Shown piece by piece: positions 8,884 to 17,063 of a DNA stretch of 45,625 bases. The DNA lies in contig CAMDZD010000016.1 of the NCBI GenBank assembly GCA_945910815.1, positions 1 to 45,625 on the forward strand, in the 5' to 3' direction. This stretch comes from an uncultured Clostridia bacterium (GTDB taxonomy: Bacteria; Bacillota; Clostridia; Oscillospirales; Ruminococcaceae). Position 1 is the stretch's first letter. Every line of letters starts with the position of its first letter. The translations under genes were made by a program, and so were the position numbers. Below the pieces are notes generated by a model. The model worked only from the letters and a program-made list of their open reading frames with translations. It was not told where the DNA came from and did no database searches.

Positions 8884-11319
8884 ATGGAAACAGAAAAAAA
8901 TACAAAGCATTTTTCATTCGGAGCTGGCTGGGGAATAATTACCGGTTTAAGTGATTTTGCAGGCAGAACTGTTGCAAGGGCAAATACAGTAAAGCTTAAT
9001 ATTGACCCCTCCTCTATGAATATGAAACAGAATACCTGTTTCAGAGGATTCGGCTGTACTACCGCAAGCGGTTCTTCAAAGCTTTTTCTTGACTATAAAC
9101 TGCTTCACCCCGAGGCATATAACGAAATTTTAAATCTGCTTTTTAAAAAGGATTACGGTGCGGAGCTTTCGCATATAAGAATTGAAATCGGTTCAGATGT
9201 AAATTCCGTATCGGGAACTGAACCGTCCGTTATGCGTTATGAAGACGGAGAAAATAATATTCTTAACAGTGCCGGATTTATTCTTGCATCAGATGCACTT
9301 AAGATAAATCCAGAAATTACTGTTGAGCTTATGCATTGCGGAGAGCCTTTCTGGGTAAAAAATGCCTTTTCGGAAAGCAAAAGAAACGGCTACCGTGCAA
9401 GATATAACTGGTATCTTGAAACGATAAAAAGTGCATACAGACTTCTCGGAATGAAAATTGATTACATAAGCCCTCAAAGAAACGGCGAAGAAAATACCGA
9501 TTCCGAATGGATTATATATTTTTCAAAAAGGCTTAAATCCGAAAAGCATAAATTTTACGACTATTCAAAAATAAAAATAGTTGCCTCAAACTGTACGGAA
9601 GAATTAATGAAAAATGATTCTTTCAGAAAGTCAGCAGATATTATAAGTTTCAGAAATATGGCAAATGTCTTTGAAAATATCAATAAGGAAATATGGTATT
9701 CTGACGGCAGAGCCTCCGGAAATGTTCCTAAATTTGCTGTAAACTGCAATGCAAGCGGAATTATTGGTGAAAACAGCATAACAGATACAGCCTCCGAAAT
9801 AATAAAGGGATTTTCAGATAAAAAAATGACCATGTATCAGTTTTTTCCGGCAATATCAGGATATTACAGCGGTACAAGTCACTTTCCGGCACAGCTTATA
9901 ACAGCAAATACTCCATGGTCGGGACGTTACAGCGTAAACAGCAGTTTCTTTATGGCAATGCACTTTACAAGATTTGCAAAAAAAGGCTGGCGTTTTATAG
10001 AAAGTGTTTCATCTGACGGCTGTCTTGCACTTATGCCGGAAAACAAATCCGAGATTACTGTTATATTCTGCAATAATACCTCAAAGTCTAAAGGATACAA
10101 TATAGATATATCCGCATGCGGTATGGACGAAAGAATTTTTAATGTTATAGAAACAAAATCACCGCAGTTCAATCATCATTATGCATCAAACTGGTTCAGA
10201 CAGACTTCAAGGAAAAAACCGTTCAAAGGCAAACTTTATATTGAAGTGAAATCAGGTTCAATCCTTACTCTCACAACTCTTGATACTTCATTTGTAAACG
10301 GAACAGATACCGTTAAAAAGCCTCTTTTCAAGCCAAAACGCCTTGAACTTCCTTATAAGGATAATTTCTGTTATCCGGATTTTTTTGCAGGTATAAGGGG
10401 AAATGCTCCTCTGCTTACAACTGATTTGGGCGGTTGCTTTGAAATATCCGGAAAACTTCTTCAGCAGAAAGTCAGAGCTGATATGCTCCCCGAAAACAGT
10501 GTTTTCAGAGATACTCCGAACCCTCTGACATGTCTCGGCGATGATTCATGGGTAAATTATTCCGCCGAAACAGAATTTTTCCTTGACAACCTTTCAAAAG
10601 ACAATTATGCCGGAATAGGCGTTCATTACGATTCTTCATGTGCATGTGAAAACACCGCAGAATGTGGCTGTTCCGTCAGAATATATGCCGACAGTCATGC
10701 CGATATATATTTTATGGACAAAATAGTTTCATCGTTCAAAATTGACAATCTCAATAAAAGGCGGTGGAATAAAATAAAAATACTTGCACTTGCAAATATA
10801 TACATGATATACCTGAACGATAAATTTATCGGTGATTTTGAGGAAAAAAATATACTCTGTCCGTGTGGCAGAGTTGCATTGCTAAGCGGATTTTATGAAA
10901 ACAAATTCCGCAATCTTAAAGTAAATCCGGTAAGCGGAACTGTTGAGTATGCCAACCGCATTGACGCATTGTCATCACAGATAAGCTATACAAGAGATGC
11001 CGAAAGAAATTCCAGTGTCTCTTATAAATACAGCAACCGCACTAATGTTGTTCTGAAAGAATATACATCATTTGAACTTGAATACACGGGATACGGTTTT
11101 GCACTTTGCGGAACTGCTGAATTTGCTGAACTTGATATAGAATTTGATGGCAGAAAAGTATCAAGCAATAATATTCAGGTAGGCGGAACGCAGTACAGAC
11201 AGGCTTTTTACAGAATGAAAAATGTCAGATACCAGAAGCATAAAATCAAAGTAACTGTAATAAGCGGAAAAATAATTCTTGATTCCGTGCTTGTATTCAG
11301 CAATTCGGAAATATCATAA
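8884..11319 (+). CDS. GH59 (galactocerebrosidase-like) family protein, cytosolic, altered active site
   Basis: This 811-residue protein resembles galactocerebrosidase (GH59) along its length. It has the barrel start FRGFGCTTASGSS, DYGAELSHIRIEIGSD, GTEPSVMRYE, the TPWSGRY segment (343-349) with a following AMHFTRFAKKGW, GSILTLTTL, and PYKDNF opening the lectin-like domain. A further beta-sandwich follows to the C-terminus. There is no signal peptide, so it should stay in the cytosol. By alignment from memory, the acid/base position (WNE in the family) reads RNGEE (199-203), and the nucleophile region (SSED) reads YSDG (272-275), with Asp in place of Glu. Activity is therefore uncertain. GH59 removes beta-galactose from galactolipids. 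It follows trmB by 14 bases with CGGAG upstream. Confidence 0.7.
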   Translation: METEKNTKHFSFGAGWGIITGLSDFAGRTVARANTVKLNIDPSSMNMKQNTCFRGFGCTTASGSSKLFLDYKLLHPEAYNEILNLLFKKDYGAELSHIRIEIGSDVNSVSGTEPSVMRYEDGENNILNSAGFILASDALKINPEITVELMHCGEPFWVKNAFSESKRNGYRARYNWYLETIKSAYRLLGMKIDYISPQRNGEENTDSEWIIYFSKRLKSEKHKFYDYSKIKIVASNCTEELMKNDSFRKSADIISFRNMANVFENINKEIWYSDGRASGNVPKFAVNCNASGIIGENSITDTASEIIKGFSDKKMTMYQFFPAISGYYSGTSHFPAQLITANTPWSGRYSVNSSFFMAMHFTRFAKKGWRFIESVSSDGCLALMPENKSEITVIFCNNTSKSKGYNIDISACGMDERIFNVIETKSPQFNHHYASNWFRQTSRKKPFKGKLYIEVKSGSILTLTTLDTSFVNGTDTVKKPLFKPKRLELPYKDNFCYPDFFAGIRGNAPLLTTDLGGCFEISGKLLQQKVRADMLPENSVFRDTPNPLTCLGDDSWVNYSAETEFFLDNLSKDNYAGIGVHYDSSCACENTAECGCSVRIYADSHADIYFMDKIVSSFKIDNLNKRRWNKIKILALANIYMIYLNDKFIGDFEEKNILCPCGRVALLSGFYENKFRNLKVNPVSGTVEYANRIDALSSQISYTRDAERNSSVSYKYSNRTNVVLKEYTSFELEYTGYGFALCGTAEFAELDIEFDGRKVSSNNIQVGGTQYRQAFYRMKNVRYQKHKIKVTVISGKIILDSVLVFSNSEIS

Positions 11320-11325
11320 AAACAA

Positions 11326-11347
11326 AGGGCGGATAAAAATCCGCCCT
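11326..11347. terminator. bidirectional terminator between the GH59-like gene and pnp
   Basis: AGGGCGGAT (11326-11334) and ATCCGCCCT (11339-11347) form a perfect nine-base stem with a four-base loop. GTTTTATTC follows on the plus strand, and TTGTTTTTATG on the minus strand. It lies between two convergent genes and can serve both. Confidence 0.88.
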
Positions 11348-11359
11348 GTTTTATTCAGC

Positions 11360-13474
11360 TTATGAATTTTTCTTAGCTTCGATTTCAGCCAAAGCATCTT
11401 TTCTTGAAAGATTAATTCTGCCCTGACTGTCGATTTCAGTAACCTTAACAACGATTTCATCGCCGATTGAAACAACATCTTCAACCTTTTCGACTCTGTT
11501 CTTGTCGAGTTTTGAGATGTGAACAAGACCGTCTTTTCCGGGAGCTATTTCAACGAAAGCACCGAAATTCATAATTCTTACGACCTTGCCTCTGTAAATC
11601 GCACCGACTTCGGGGTCGTTGGCAATAGTGTGGACAATCTGGAGAGCATTTTTAACATTGTTTTCATCGATACCGCTTATAAATACATTTCCGTCATCGC
11701 TTATATCAATTTTAACGTCACATTCAGCGGAGATTTTCTGTATAACCTTACCGCCCTGACCGATTACTTCACGGATTTTGTCAACCGGAATTTTAGTCTG
11801 TTTCATTTTAGGAGCATACTTGTTTACGGATTTTCTCGGTTCGGGAATAGCCTTGAGCATAATTTCATCAAGGATATAAATACGAGCCTTTCTTGTCTTT
11901 TCAAAAGCTTCCTTGATGATAGCAGGAGTAAGACCATCAACCTTTATATCAACCTGAATTGCAGTAATTCCCTTATGAGTACCGCCGACCTTGAAATCCA
12001 TATCTCCGAAGAAGTCTTCAAGACCCTGAATGTCAACCATAGTCATGAAGTCGTCACTGTCGGGAAGTGTTATAAGACCGCATGAAATTCCTGCTACCGG
12101 AGCTTTAATCGGTACGCCGGCGTCCATAAGTGCAAGAGTAGAACCGCATATTGAACCCTGTGAAGTTGAACCGTTTGATGAGAGTACTTCCGAAACGAGT
12201 CGGAGAGCATAAGGAAATTCTTCAACAGAAGGAATAACAGGCTCTAAAGCTCTTTCAGCCAAAGCACCATGACCTATTTCACGTCTTCCGGGGCCTCTTG
12301 AGGGCTTTGTTTCGCCTACGGAATATGACGGGAAATTATAGTGATGCATATAGCGTTTTGAATCTTCTTCATCAAGACCTTCAATTTTCTGGGCATCGCT
12401 TATAGGCCCTAAAGTAGCAATTGTGAGAACCTGAGTCTGACCTCTTGTGAAAAGTCCTGAACCGTGAACTCTCGGGAGCAGACCTACTTCAGCGGAAAGC
12501 GGACGGATTTCGTCAATACCTCTGCCGTCAACACGCTTGCCTTTATAGAGCCAGTTTCTTACGATTTTTTTCTGAAGCTTATAGATACATTCATCAATCA
12601 TAGGAATCTGTTCGGGGTAAACTTCATCAAATTTTGCGTGAATATCGTCAACAATGGGAGCGAGTCTTTCTTCACGTATATTCTTGTCATTTGTATCAAG
12701 AGCGAACTGAACACGTTCGGAAGCAAATTCTTCAATAGCATCGAACATATCGTGGTCAACTTCCTGTGATTCAAATTCAAATTTTTTCTTGCCAATCTGT
12801 GACTGAATATCACTGATAAATGCAACAAGCTTTTTGATTTCCTCATGACCTGTCATAATAGCCTCAAGCATTTTATCTTCGTGAACTTCATTTGCACCAG
12901 CTTCAATCATAACGATTTTTTCAGCAGAACCGGCAACAGTAAGATTCAAATCAGATTTTGCACGCTGTTCAACATTCGGATTGAGAACTATTTCACCGTC
13001 AACAAGACCTACGGAAATACCTGCAACAGGGCCGTTCCATGGAATATCTGAAATTGAAATAGCAATAGAAGTGGCAATCATGCCGGTTATTTCGGGAGAA
13101 TTATCGGGGTCAACAGCAAGAACTGTCATAACAACAGAAACGTCGTTTCTCATATCCTTAGGGAAAAGAGGTCTTATAGGGCGGTCAACCATACGTGAAG
13201 TGAGAATAGCTTTTTCGGAAGGCTTGCCCTCACGTTTTGTAAAAGAACCGGGGATTTTTCCGACAGAATAGAGACGTTCCTCATAGTCTACTGAAAGCGG
13301 GAAGAAGTCAACGCCTTCACGTGGCTTAGGGCTTGCGGTAACGTTAGCCATAACGACTGTTTCGCCGTATCTTACCCAGCATGAGCCGTTTGAAAGACCG
13401 CATACCTTTCCTGTTTCGACAACAAGTTTTCTGCCGGCATAGGTAGTTTCAAAAGTTCTGTAATTTTCAAACAT
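11360..13474 (-). CDS. pnp: polyribonucleotide nucleotidyltransferase (PNPase)
   Basis: PNPase degrades RNA from the 3' end by phosphorolysis. The 704-residue protein has two RNase PH domains (GKIPGSFTKREGKPSEKAIL and RGQTQVLTIATLG regions, with a helical linker between). A KH domain (IREVIGQGGKVIQKI) and a C-terminal S1 domain (GAIYRGKVVRIMNFGAFVEI) follow. ATG at 13474, which begins MFENYRTFETTYAGR, is preferred because AAAGGAG lies just upstream; the longer frame runs into the leader. It follows rpsO, the common arrangement, and a long inverted repeat occupies its leader (13494-13576). Confidence 0.97.
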   Translation of the reverse strand: MFENYRTFETTYAGRKLVVETGKVCGLSNGSCWVRYGETVVMANVTASPKPREGVDFFPLSVDYEERLYSVGKIPGSFTKREGKPSEKAILTSRMVDRPIRPLFPKDMRNDVSVVMTVLAVDPDNSPEITGMIATSIAISISDIPWNGPVAGISVGLVDGEIVLNPNVEQRAKSDLNLTVAGSAEKIVMIEAGANEVHEDKMLEAIMTGHEEIKKLVAFISDIQSQIGKKKFEFESQEVDHDMFDAIEEFASERVQFALDTNDKNIREERLAPIVDDIHAKFDEVYPEQIPMIDECIYKLQKKIVRNWLYKGKRVDGRGIDEIRPLSAEVGLLPRVHGSGLFTRGQTQVLTIATLGPISDAQKIEGLDEEDSKRYMHHYNFPSYSVGETKPSRGPGRREIGHGALAERALEPVIPSVEEFPYALRLVSEVLSSNGSTSQGSICGSTLALMDAGVPIKAPVAGISCGLITLPDSDDFMTMVDIQGLEDFFGDMDFKVGGTHKGITAIQVDIKVDGLTPAIIKEAFEKTRKARIYILDEIMLKAIPEPRKSVNKYAPKMKQTKIPVDKIREVIGQGGKVIQKISAECDVKIDISDDGNVFISGIDENNVKNALQIVHTIANDPEVGAIYRGKVVRIMNFGAFVEIAPGKDGLVHISKLDKNRVEKVEDVVSIGDEIVVKVTEIDSQGRINLSRKDALAEIEAKKNS

Positions 13475-13493
13475 AATATTCTCCTTTAATGAT

Positions 13494-13576
13494 GCAGTTG
13501 AAAGCTTTAGCAATAAGCTCTGACTTCATAGAAGATATAAAAATCACAGCTTAATGCTAAAAGCTTTGCTGACTGC
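13494..13576 (-). promoter_or_regulatory. long stem-loop in the pnp leader (putative RNase processing or autoregulatory site)
   Basis: On the minus strand, AAAGCTTTTAGCATTAAGCT (13567-13548) pairs with AGCTTATTGCTAAAGCTTT (13519-13501), with one mismatch and a one-base bulge, around a 28-base loop. Outside an internal loop, five more pairs form between ACTGC (13572-13576) and GCAGT (13494-13498). The stem ends just before the pnp ribosome binding site. In Escherichia coli a stem-loop in the same rpsO-pnp interval is cut by RNase III and mediates PNPase autocontrol. Similar use here is inference from position and shape. Confidence 0.65.
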
Positions 13577-13678
13577 AACGGTAAAACAAAAAATCATCAA
13601 AATAGCTAAAATTATTTAAAATTAGCTAAAACAGTAAACAACTTCAAACTGCATTAAACAACATTTCATCTTTAGCAA

Positions 13679-13716
13679 AAAACATCTAAAGGCAGAAGTG
13701 CAAACCTCTGCCTTTT
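13679..13716 (-). terminator. terminator-like hairpin after rpsO
   Basis: On the minus strand AAAGGCAGA pairs with TCTGCCTTT around a loop of about nine bases. A run of six T follows a few bases later. It is placed directly after the rpsO stop. If partly leaky, it would couple rpsO and pnp. The remaining interval to pnp (about 13577-13678) is AT-rich and carries two copies of TAGCTAAAA (13603-13611 and 13623-13631). Confidence 0.6.
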
Positions 13717-13731
13717 TGAACAGTAAAAAAA

Positions 13732-13998
13732 TTACTTACGGATACCAAGCTTTTCGATAACAGCACGGTATCTGTTAATATCCTTTTTCTTGAGATAGTT
13801 AAGAAGATTACGTCTGTGACCAACCATTTTGAGAAGACCTCTTCTTGAGTGGTGGTCTTTCTTGTGAACTTTAAGGTGTTCAGTAAGGTCGTTGATTCTT
13901 CTTGTAAGGATAGCAATCTGGACTTCAGGAGAACCTGTGTCGTTTTCGTGAGTTCTGTTAGCTTCGATAACAGCAGTTTTTTCTTCTTTAAGAAGCAT
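13732..13998 (-). CDS. rpsO: 30S ribosomal protein S15
   Basis: S15 binds 16S rRNA early in small-subunit assembly. The 88-residue length is typical, and the family segments [31 protein letters not shown] and RRNLLNYL are all present. ATG at 13998 has AGAGGTG upstream. A roughly 90-base leader lies between the promoter and the start, where an S15 autoregulatory structure could sit, but I could not identify one. Confidence 0.98.
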   Translation of the reverse strand: MLLKEEKTAVIEANRTHENDTGSPEVQIAILTRRINDLTEHLKVHKKDHHSRRGLLKMVGHRRNLLNYLKKKDINRYRAVIEKLGIRK

Positions 13999-14095
13999 GT
14001 AAAAAGCACCTCTTTAAAATAAAATATATTCCGCAAACGCAGAAACGGGTGAAAAAATCCGAGGACAAGCCCGAATCCAAGTACACGGTGATATT

Positions 14096-14124
14096 ATTAT
14101 AACACAATAAAAGCGATTTGTAAA
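14096..14124 (-). promoter_or_regulatory. promoter of rpsO
   Basis: On the minus strand TTTACA (14124-14119), 17 bases, TATAAT (14101-14096). Transcription would begin about 90 bases before the rpsO start codon. Confidence 0.7.
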
Positions 14125-14203
14125 TAGGCGAAAAATATTTTTTATTTTTAATCAATTCATTTTCCGAACAATAAAAAACCTTTGAAAAACTTCAGAGATA
14201 TTA

Positions 14204-14232
14204 TTGACGTTTCGACATAAATATTATATAAT
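14204..14232 (+). promoter_or_regulatory. promoter of the rpe-rnfDEA-hprK-dnaE gene train, with a Spo0A-box-like 7-mer
   Basis: TTGACG (14204-14209), a 17-base spacer and TATAAT (14227-14232) make a near-consensus promoter. Between the boxes, TTCGACA (14211-14217) is the exact complement of the Spo0A box TGTCGAA. A start point near 14239 rules out the ATG at 14238 as a normal start for rpe. No other strong promoter was noticed in the following 11 kb. Confidence 0.7.
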
Positions 14233-14273
14233 AATAGATGTATAATATTATAAGTCAAAGGAATGATAAAATT

Positions 14274-14933
14274 TTGCGTAGCTATAAAGTTTCAGCCTCT
14301 GTTTTGAGTGCCGATTTGCTTAACCTTGAATCAGAAATCAGAAAACTTGAAAAATCCGGAGTGGATATGATTCACTTCGATGTTATGGACGGAATATTTG
14401 TAAACAATATAACATACGGTCTGCCCGTCCTTAAAAGTATTCAGAAACTTTCTCCTGATATGTTGCTCGATGTTCACCTTATGATAACGAACCCCCTTAA
14501 ATATGTAAGGGAATTTGCGGAATCCGGTGCAGATATAATTACATTTCATATTGAAAGCAAAAGCAACACTATGAGAACAATAGAGGAACTTTACAAAACA
14601 AATGTGAAAAGAGCAATCGCAATAAAACCCGATACACCTGCCGAGAGCGTTTTCCCTTATATGAAATATCTCGATATGGTTCTTGTAATGACAGTAGAAC
14701 CGGGGTTCGGCGGTCAGAAATTTATGGATATGACGGATAAAATAAAAGCTGTCCGAAATTATGCGGACGAAAATAATCTTGACATTGATATTCAGGTTGA
14801 CGGCGGAATTGATGACAAAACTGCACCGATTGTAAAAAAAGCAGGGGCGAATATTCTTGTATCGGGAAGTTATCTTTTCCGTTCGGAAAACCTTGCTGAA
14901 ACTGCTGACGGTTTAAGGAAAGCGGTCGACTGA
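14274..14933 (+). CDS. rpe: ribulose-phosphate 3-epimerase
   Basis: The enzyme interconverts ribulose-5-phosphate and xylulose-5-phosphate. Motifs: SASVLSADLLNL at the N-terminus, DMIHFDVMDGIFVNN with metal-binding His and Asp, LDVHLMI, MTVEPGFGGQKF, and VDGGI. I prefer the TTG at 14274: AAAGGA lies upstream at a workable distance, and the protein then begins right at the conserved part. The ATG at 14238 falls at the predicted transcription start and has no ribosome binding site. Length is then 219 residues. Its stop overlaps the next start by one base (TGATG), which indicates translational coupling. Confidence 0.9.
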   Translation: MRSYKVSASVLSADLLNLESEIRKLEKSGVDMIHFDVMDGIFVNNITYGLPVLKSIQKLSPDMLLDVHLMITNPLKYVREFAESGADIITFHIESKSNTMRTIEELYKTNVKRAIAIKPDTPAESVFPYMKYLDMVLVMTVEPGFGGQKFMDMTDKIKAVRNYADENNLDIDIQVDGGIDDKTAPIVKKAGANILVSGSYLFRSENLAETADGLRKAVD

Positions 14934-15892
14934 TGAACGTTAAGAAAAAGCGTACTCTTTCAGGGATTGATATAATATTAACGCTTGCCTCTCTGGAAGT
15001 TATGTCATATTTTTATTACGGAGTCCGTACTCTTATAATGGCAGGGCTTTGTATGGCAGTATCCTTTGTATGTGACTGGATTGCAGTATGGTTCATGAAA
15101 AAGAAATATGTTCCCGATGACCTTATGTCACTTGCGGACGGACTTGCAATAGCTCTTATGATGCCCGCATCAGTGGATTTCAGAATACCGATGATTTCAT
15201 GTGCATTTGCTGTACTTGTCGGGAAAAATCTTTTCGGCGGACGCAAAAATATAATATTTTCACCATGTGCAGTCGGGTATCTTTTCGCACTTACATCATG
15301 GGGAAATAAAATTCTTATGTATCCATCTCCCGACAAAAAGCTTGAAATAAATGCAGAAAATGCAGTTTTATCACATTCGCTGTCTTATTATTTCAACAGT
15401 GCCGGAAATATCAGCATATCAGATTTTGATTTGCTTATAGGAAACTTTCGGGGAGCTATGGGAACAGTAAGCATACTTCTGCTTGTAATTTCAGCATTTG
15501 TGCTTGTATTCAGAAAGGCAGTATCTGCCGGAGCTTTTACAGGTGTTATAGCCGGAATAGCTTTTATGGCATTTATAGTTCCGGTATCGGAAAGCCGTTC
15601 TGAATCGCTTAAATATATTATGGCTACAAATATGTTCCTCTTTTCATCGGTATATATAGTATCTGATAAAAGAGTTGCACCTTTAAACAATTACTATGCC
15701 TTTTTCTACGGACTTTTTACAGCTGTTACGGCATATATAATAATTCTTACGACAGCAAAGGAAAATATGATTCCGGCAGTATCGGTTATAATGACTCCCG
15801 TTGCACTTCTTTTTAAATCGATACAGCTTAAAGCCGATAAATATGCATCGGAGGAAAAAAAGGTTGAAATCAATGAAAAACAGAATTACTGA
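14933..15892 (+). CDS. RnfD/NqrB-like membrane subunit lacking the flavin-attachment motif
   Basis: This 319-residue membrane protein aligns with RnfD: SLADGLAIALMMPAS (66-80), FAVLVGKNLFGGRKNIIFSP (92-111, in place of the RnfD GKxLFGGxGxNxFNP), GYLFALTSW (115-123), and LLIGNFRGAMGTVSIL (167-182, in place of LGNxxGSxGETSALA). The S/D-GAT-type site, where RnfD carries covalent FMN on threonine, would fall near 142-152. That stretch reads NAVLSHSLSYY with no such motif. FMATDPVTSP is replaced by IMATNMFLFSS. There is no RnfC, RnfG or RnfB in the window. It overlaps the next gene by 20 bases. I infer a diverged Rnf-derived membrane module without flavin at this site. Confidence 0.82.
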   Translation: MNVKKKRTLSGIDIILTLASLEVMSYFYYGVRTLIMAGLCMAVSFVCDWIAVWFMKKKYVPDDLMSLADGLAIALMMPASVDFRIPMISCAFAVLVGKNLFGGRKNIIFSPCAVGYLFALTSWGNKILMYPSPDKKLEINAENAVLSHSLSYYFNSAGNISISDFDLLIGNFRGAMGTVSILLLVISAFVLVFRKAVSAGAFTGVIAGIAFMAFIVPVSESRSESLKYIMATNMFLFSSVYIVSDKRVAPLNNYYAFFYGLFTAVTAYIIILTTAKENMIPAVSVIMTPVALLFKSIQLKADKYASEEKKVEINEKQNY

Positions 15893-16466
15893 CGGACTTC
15901 TCAGAGACAATACAGTGCTTTCTGCCGGAATGATAATATCTCCGGCAATAATCTGTACAACATCTTTCAGAGATTCGCTTGCACTTGTCTATGCTTTTTC
16001 AGTCATTACATTTTTTGCTGATATTATTGCGTACTTAATACCAAAAAAACTGCCCTATGCCGTAAGGGTTATATGGACATCTGCAATAAGCTCACTGCTT
16101 TATGTTCCTGTCAGAGAGCTTACAATGATGATATATCCCGAATCCGTTGAAAGAATCGGGATATACTTTCCGCTTATAGCAGTAAATTCACTTATCGTAT
16201 ATCAGACACAGCACAGGTTTTTGAATCTTGATTTCAGAGAACTTCTTGGAAATCTTGTGTTTTATATACTCGGCTTTGATATAGTTGTACTTGTCTGCGG
16301 AGCATTGAGGGAGCTTATAGCATACGGAACTGTAAACAATAAAGTAATGAATATAAGCATGACAGTTTCGGGAGCAGGTCTGCCGTTCGGCGGATTTATA
16401 ATTCTCGGAATAATCTGCGGAATTTACAGAAAAATCCGTTCACTTCTTTCATCGGGAGAGGATTAA
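15873..16466 (+). CDS. RnfE/NqrD-like membrane subunit with cluster cysteines replaced by serine
   Basis: This is a 197-residue protein with about six membrane segments. It matches RnfE in order: GLLRDNTVLSAG near the start, IYFPLIAVNSLIV (97-109), and GALRELIAYGT (equivalent to GAIREILGNGT). In Rnf/Nqr the motifs CPTLAVTTS and NCIILGR each supply a cysteine to a [2Fe-2S] cluster inside the membrane. Here they read SPAIICTTS (Ser23) and NSLIVYQ (Ser106). ATG at 15873, with AAAGG upstream, is chosen over the longer frame from 15801, because family similarity begins here. It lies between the RnfD-like and RnfA-like genes, only five bases before the latter. Confidence 0.82.
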   Translation: MKNRITDGLLRDNTVLSAGMIISPAIICTTSFRDSLALVYAFSVITFFADIIAYLIPKKLPYAVRVIWTSAISSLLYVPVRELTMMIYPESVERIGIYFPLIAVNSLIVYQTQHRFLNLDFRELLGNLVFYILGFDIVVLVCGALRELIAYGTVNNKVMNISMTVSGAGLPFGGFIILGIICGIYRKIRSLLSSGED

Positions 16467-16471
16467 TAAAA

Positions 16472-17032
16472 ATGTTTCTTATAGTGAGTTTTCTTTCACA
16501 GCTTGCCGGAAATCTTATCTTTACACAGGCTCTCGGCACAAGTACAGTATTTATATCCGCAAAAAATAAACGCAGTTTTATGGGAGTTGCATTTATAATC
16601 TGTATATTTACAACTTTCGGTTCAATGGGAGCATATTTTGCTGACAGGCTGTTAAACGGGTATTTTGAAAATTTCCGGCTTTTTGCGTATGTTCTCATAA
16701 CAGGAATTATATACCTTTCAAGCCTTTTTATTCTCTGGTGCATAAGCAAAAGGCTTTACGGAAGATTAAAAAAATATATTCATATATCATCATTCAATTG
16801 TGCAGTAATGGGAACGCTTTACATGATTAGTGAAAATCCTGAAAATACAAATATTTCAGACTATTTATTATACGGCTTGCAGTCCGGACTGGGATTTATA
16901 ATTGCATCTGTCTTTGTTGCCACGGCGTACAAAAGGCTTAACTGTGCAAAAGTTCCGTCATCATTCAGAGGAATGCCTGCAATGCTTGTGTATCTTGGGA
17001 TTATATCAATGGCAGTATGGACTTTAAAATAA
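16472..17032 (+). CDS. RnfA/NqrE-like membrane subunit with one cluster cysteine replaced
   Basis: This is a 186-residue protein with about six membrane segments. GNLIFTQALGTSTVFIS (13-29) corresponds to the RnfA motif NNFVLxxFLGICPFLGVS, and the cysteine position is Ser24. SSFNCAVMG (106-114) keeps the second RnfA motif TNCAVLG, with Cys110. GGGAGAGG precedes the ATG. With the preceding two genes it makes a D-E-A order, as in the membrane core of Rnf operons, but no soluble subunit follows. The next gene encodes a membrane-anchored DUF4015-like protein. Confidence 0.82.
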   Translation: MFLIVSFLSQLAGNLIFTQALGTSTVFISAKNKRSFMGVAFIICIFTTFGSMGAYFADRLLNGYFENFRLFAYVLITGIIYLSSLFILWCISKRLYGRLKKYIHISSFNCAVMGTLYMISENPENTNISDYLLYGLQSGLGFIIASVFVATAYKRLNCAKVPSSFRGMPAMLVYLGIISMAVWTLK

Positions 17033-17063
17033 CAGAGCAGTTTTTATTTAGGAGTATAATAAA

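Noticed and set aside
11519..12085. 188-residue frame opposite pnp
   Set aside because: Antisense shadow of conserved PNPase sequence.
14933..17032. a working Rnf complex
   Set aside because: Subunits B, C and G are missing, and the residues for cluster and flavin binding are largely lost.
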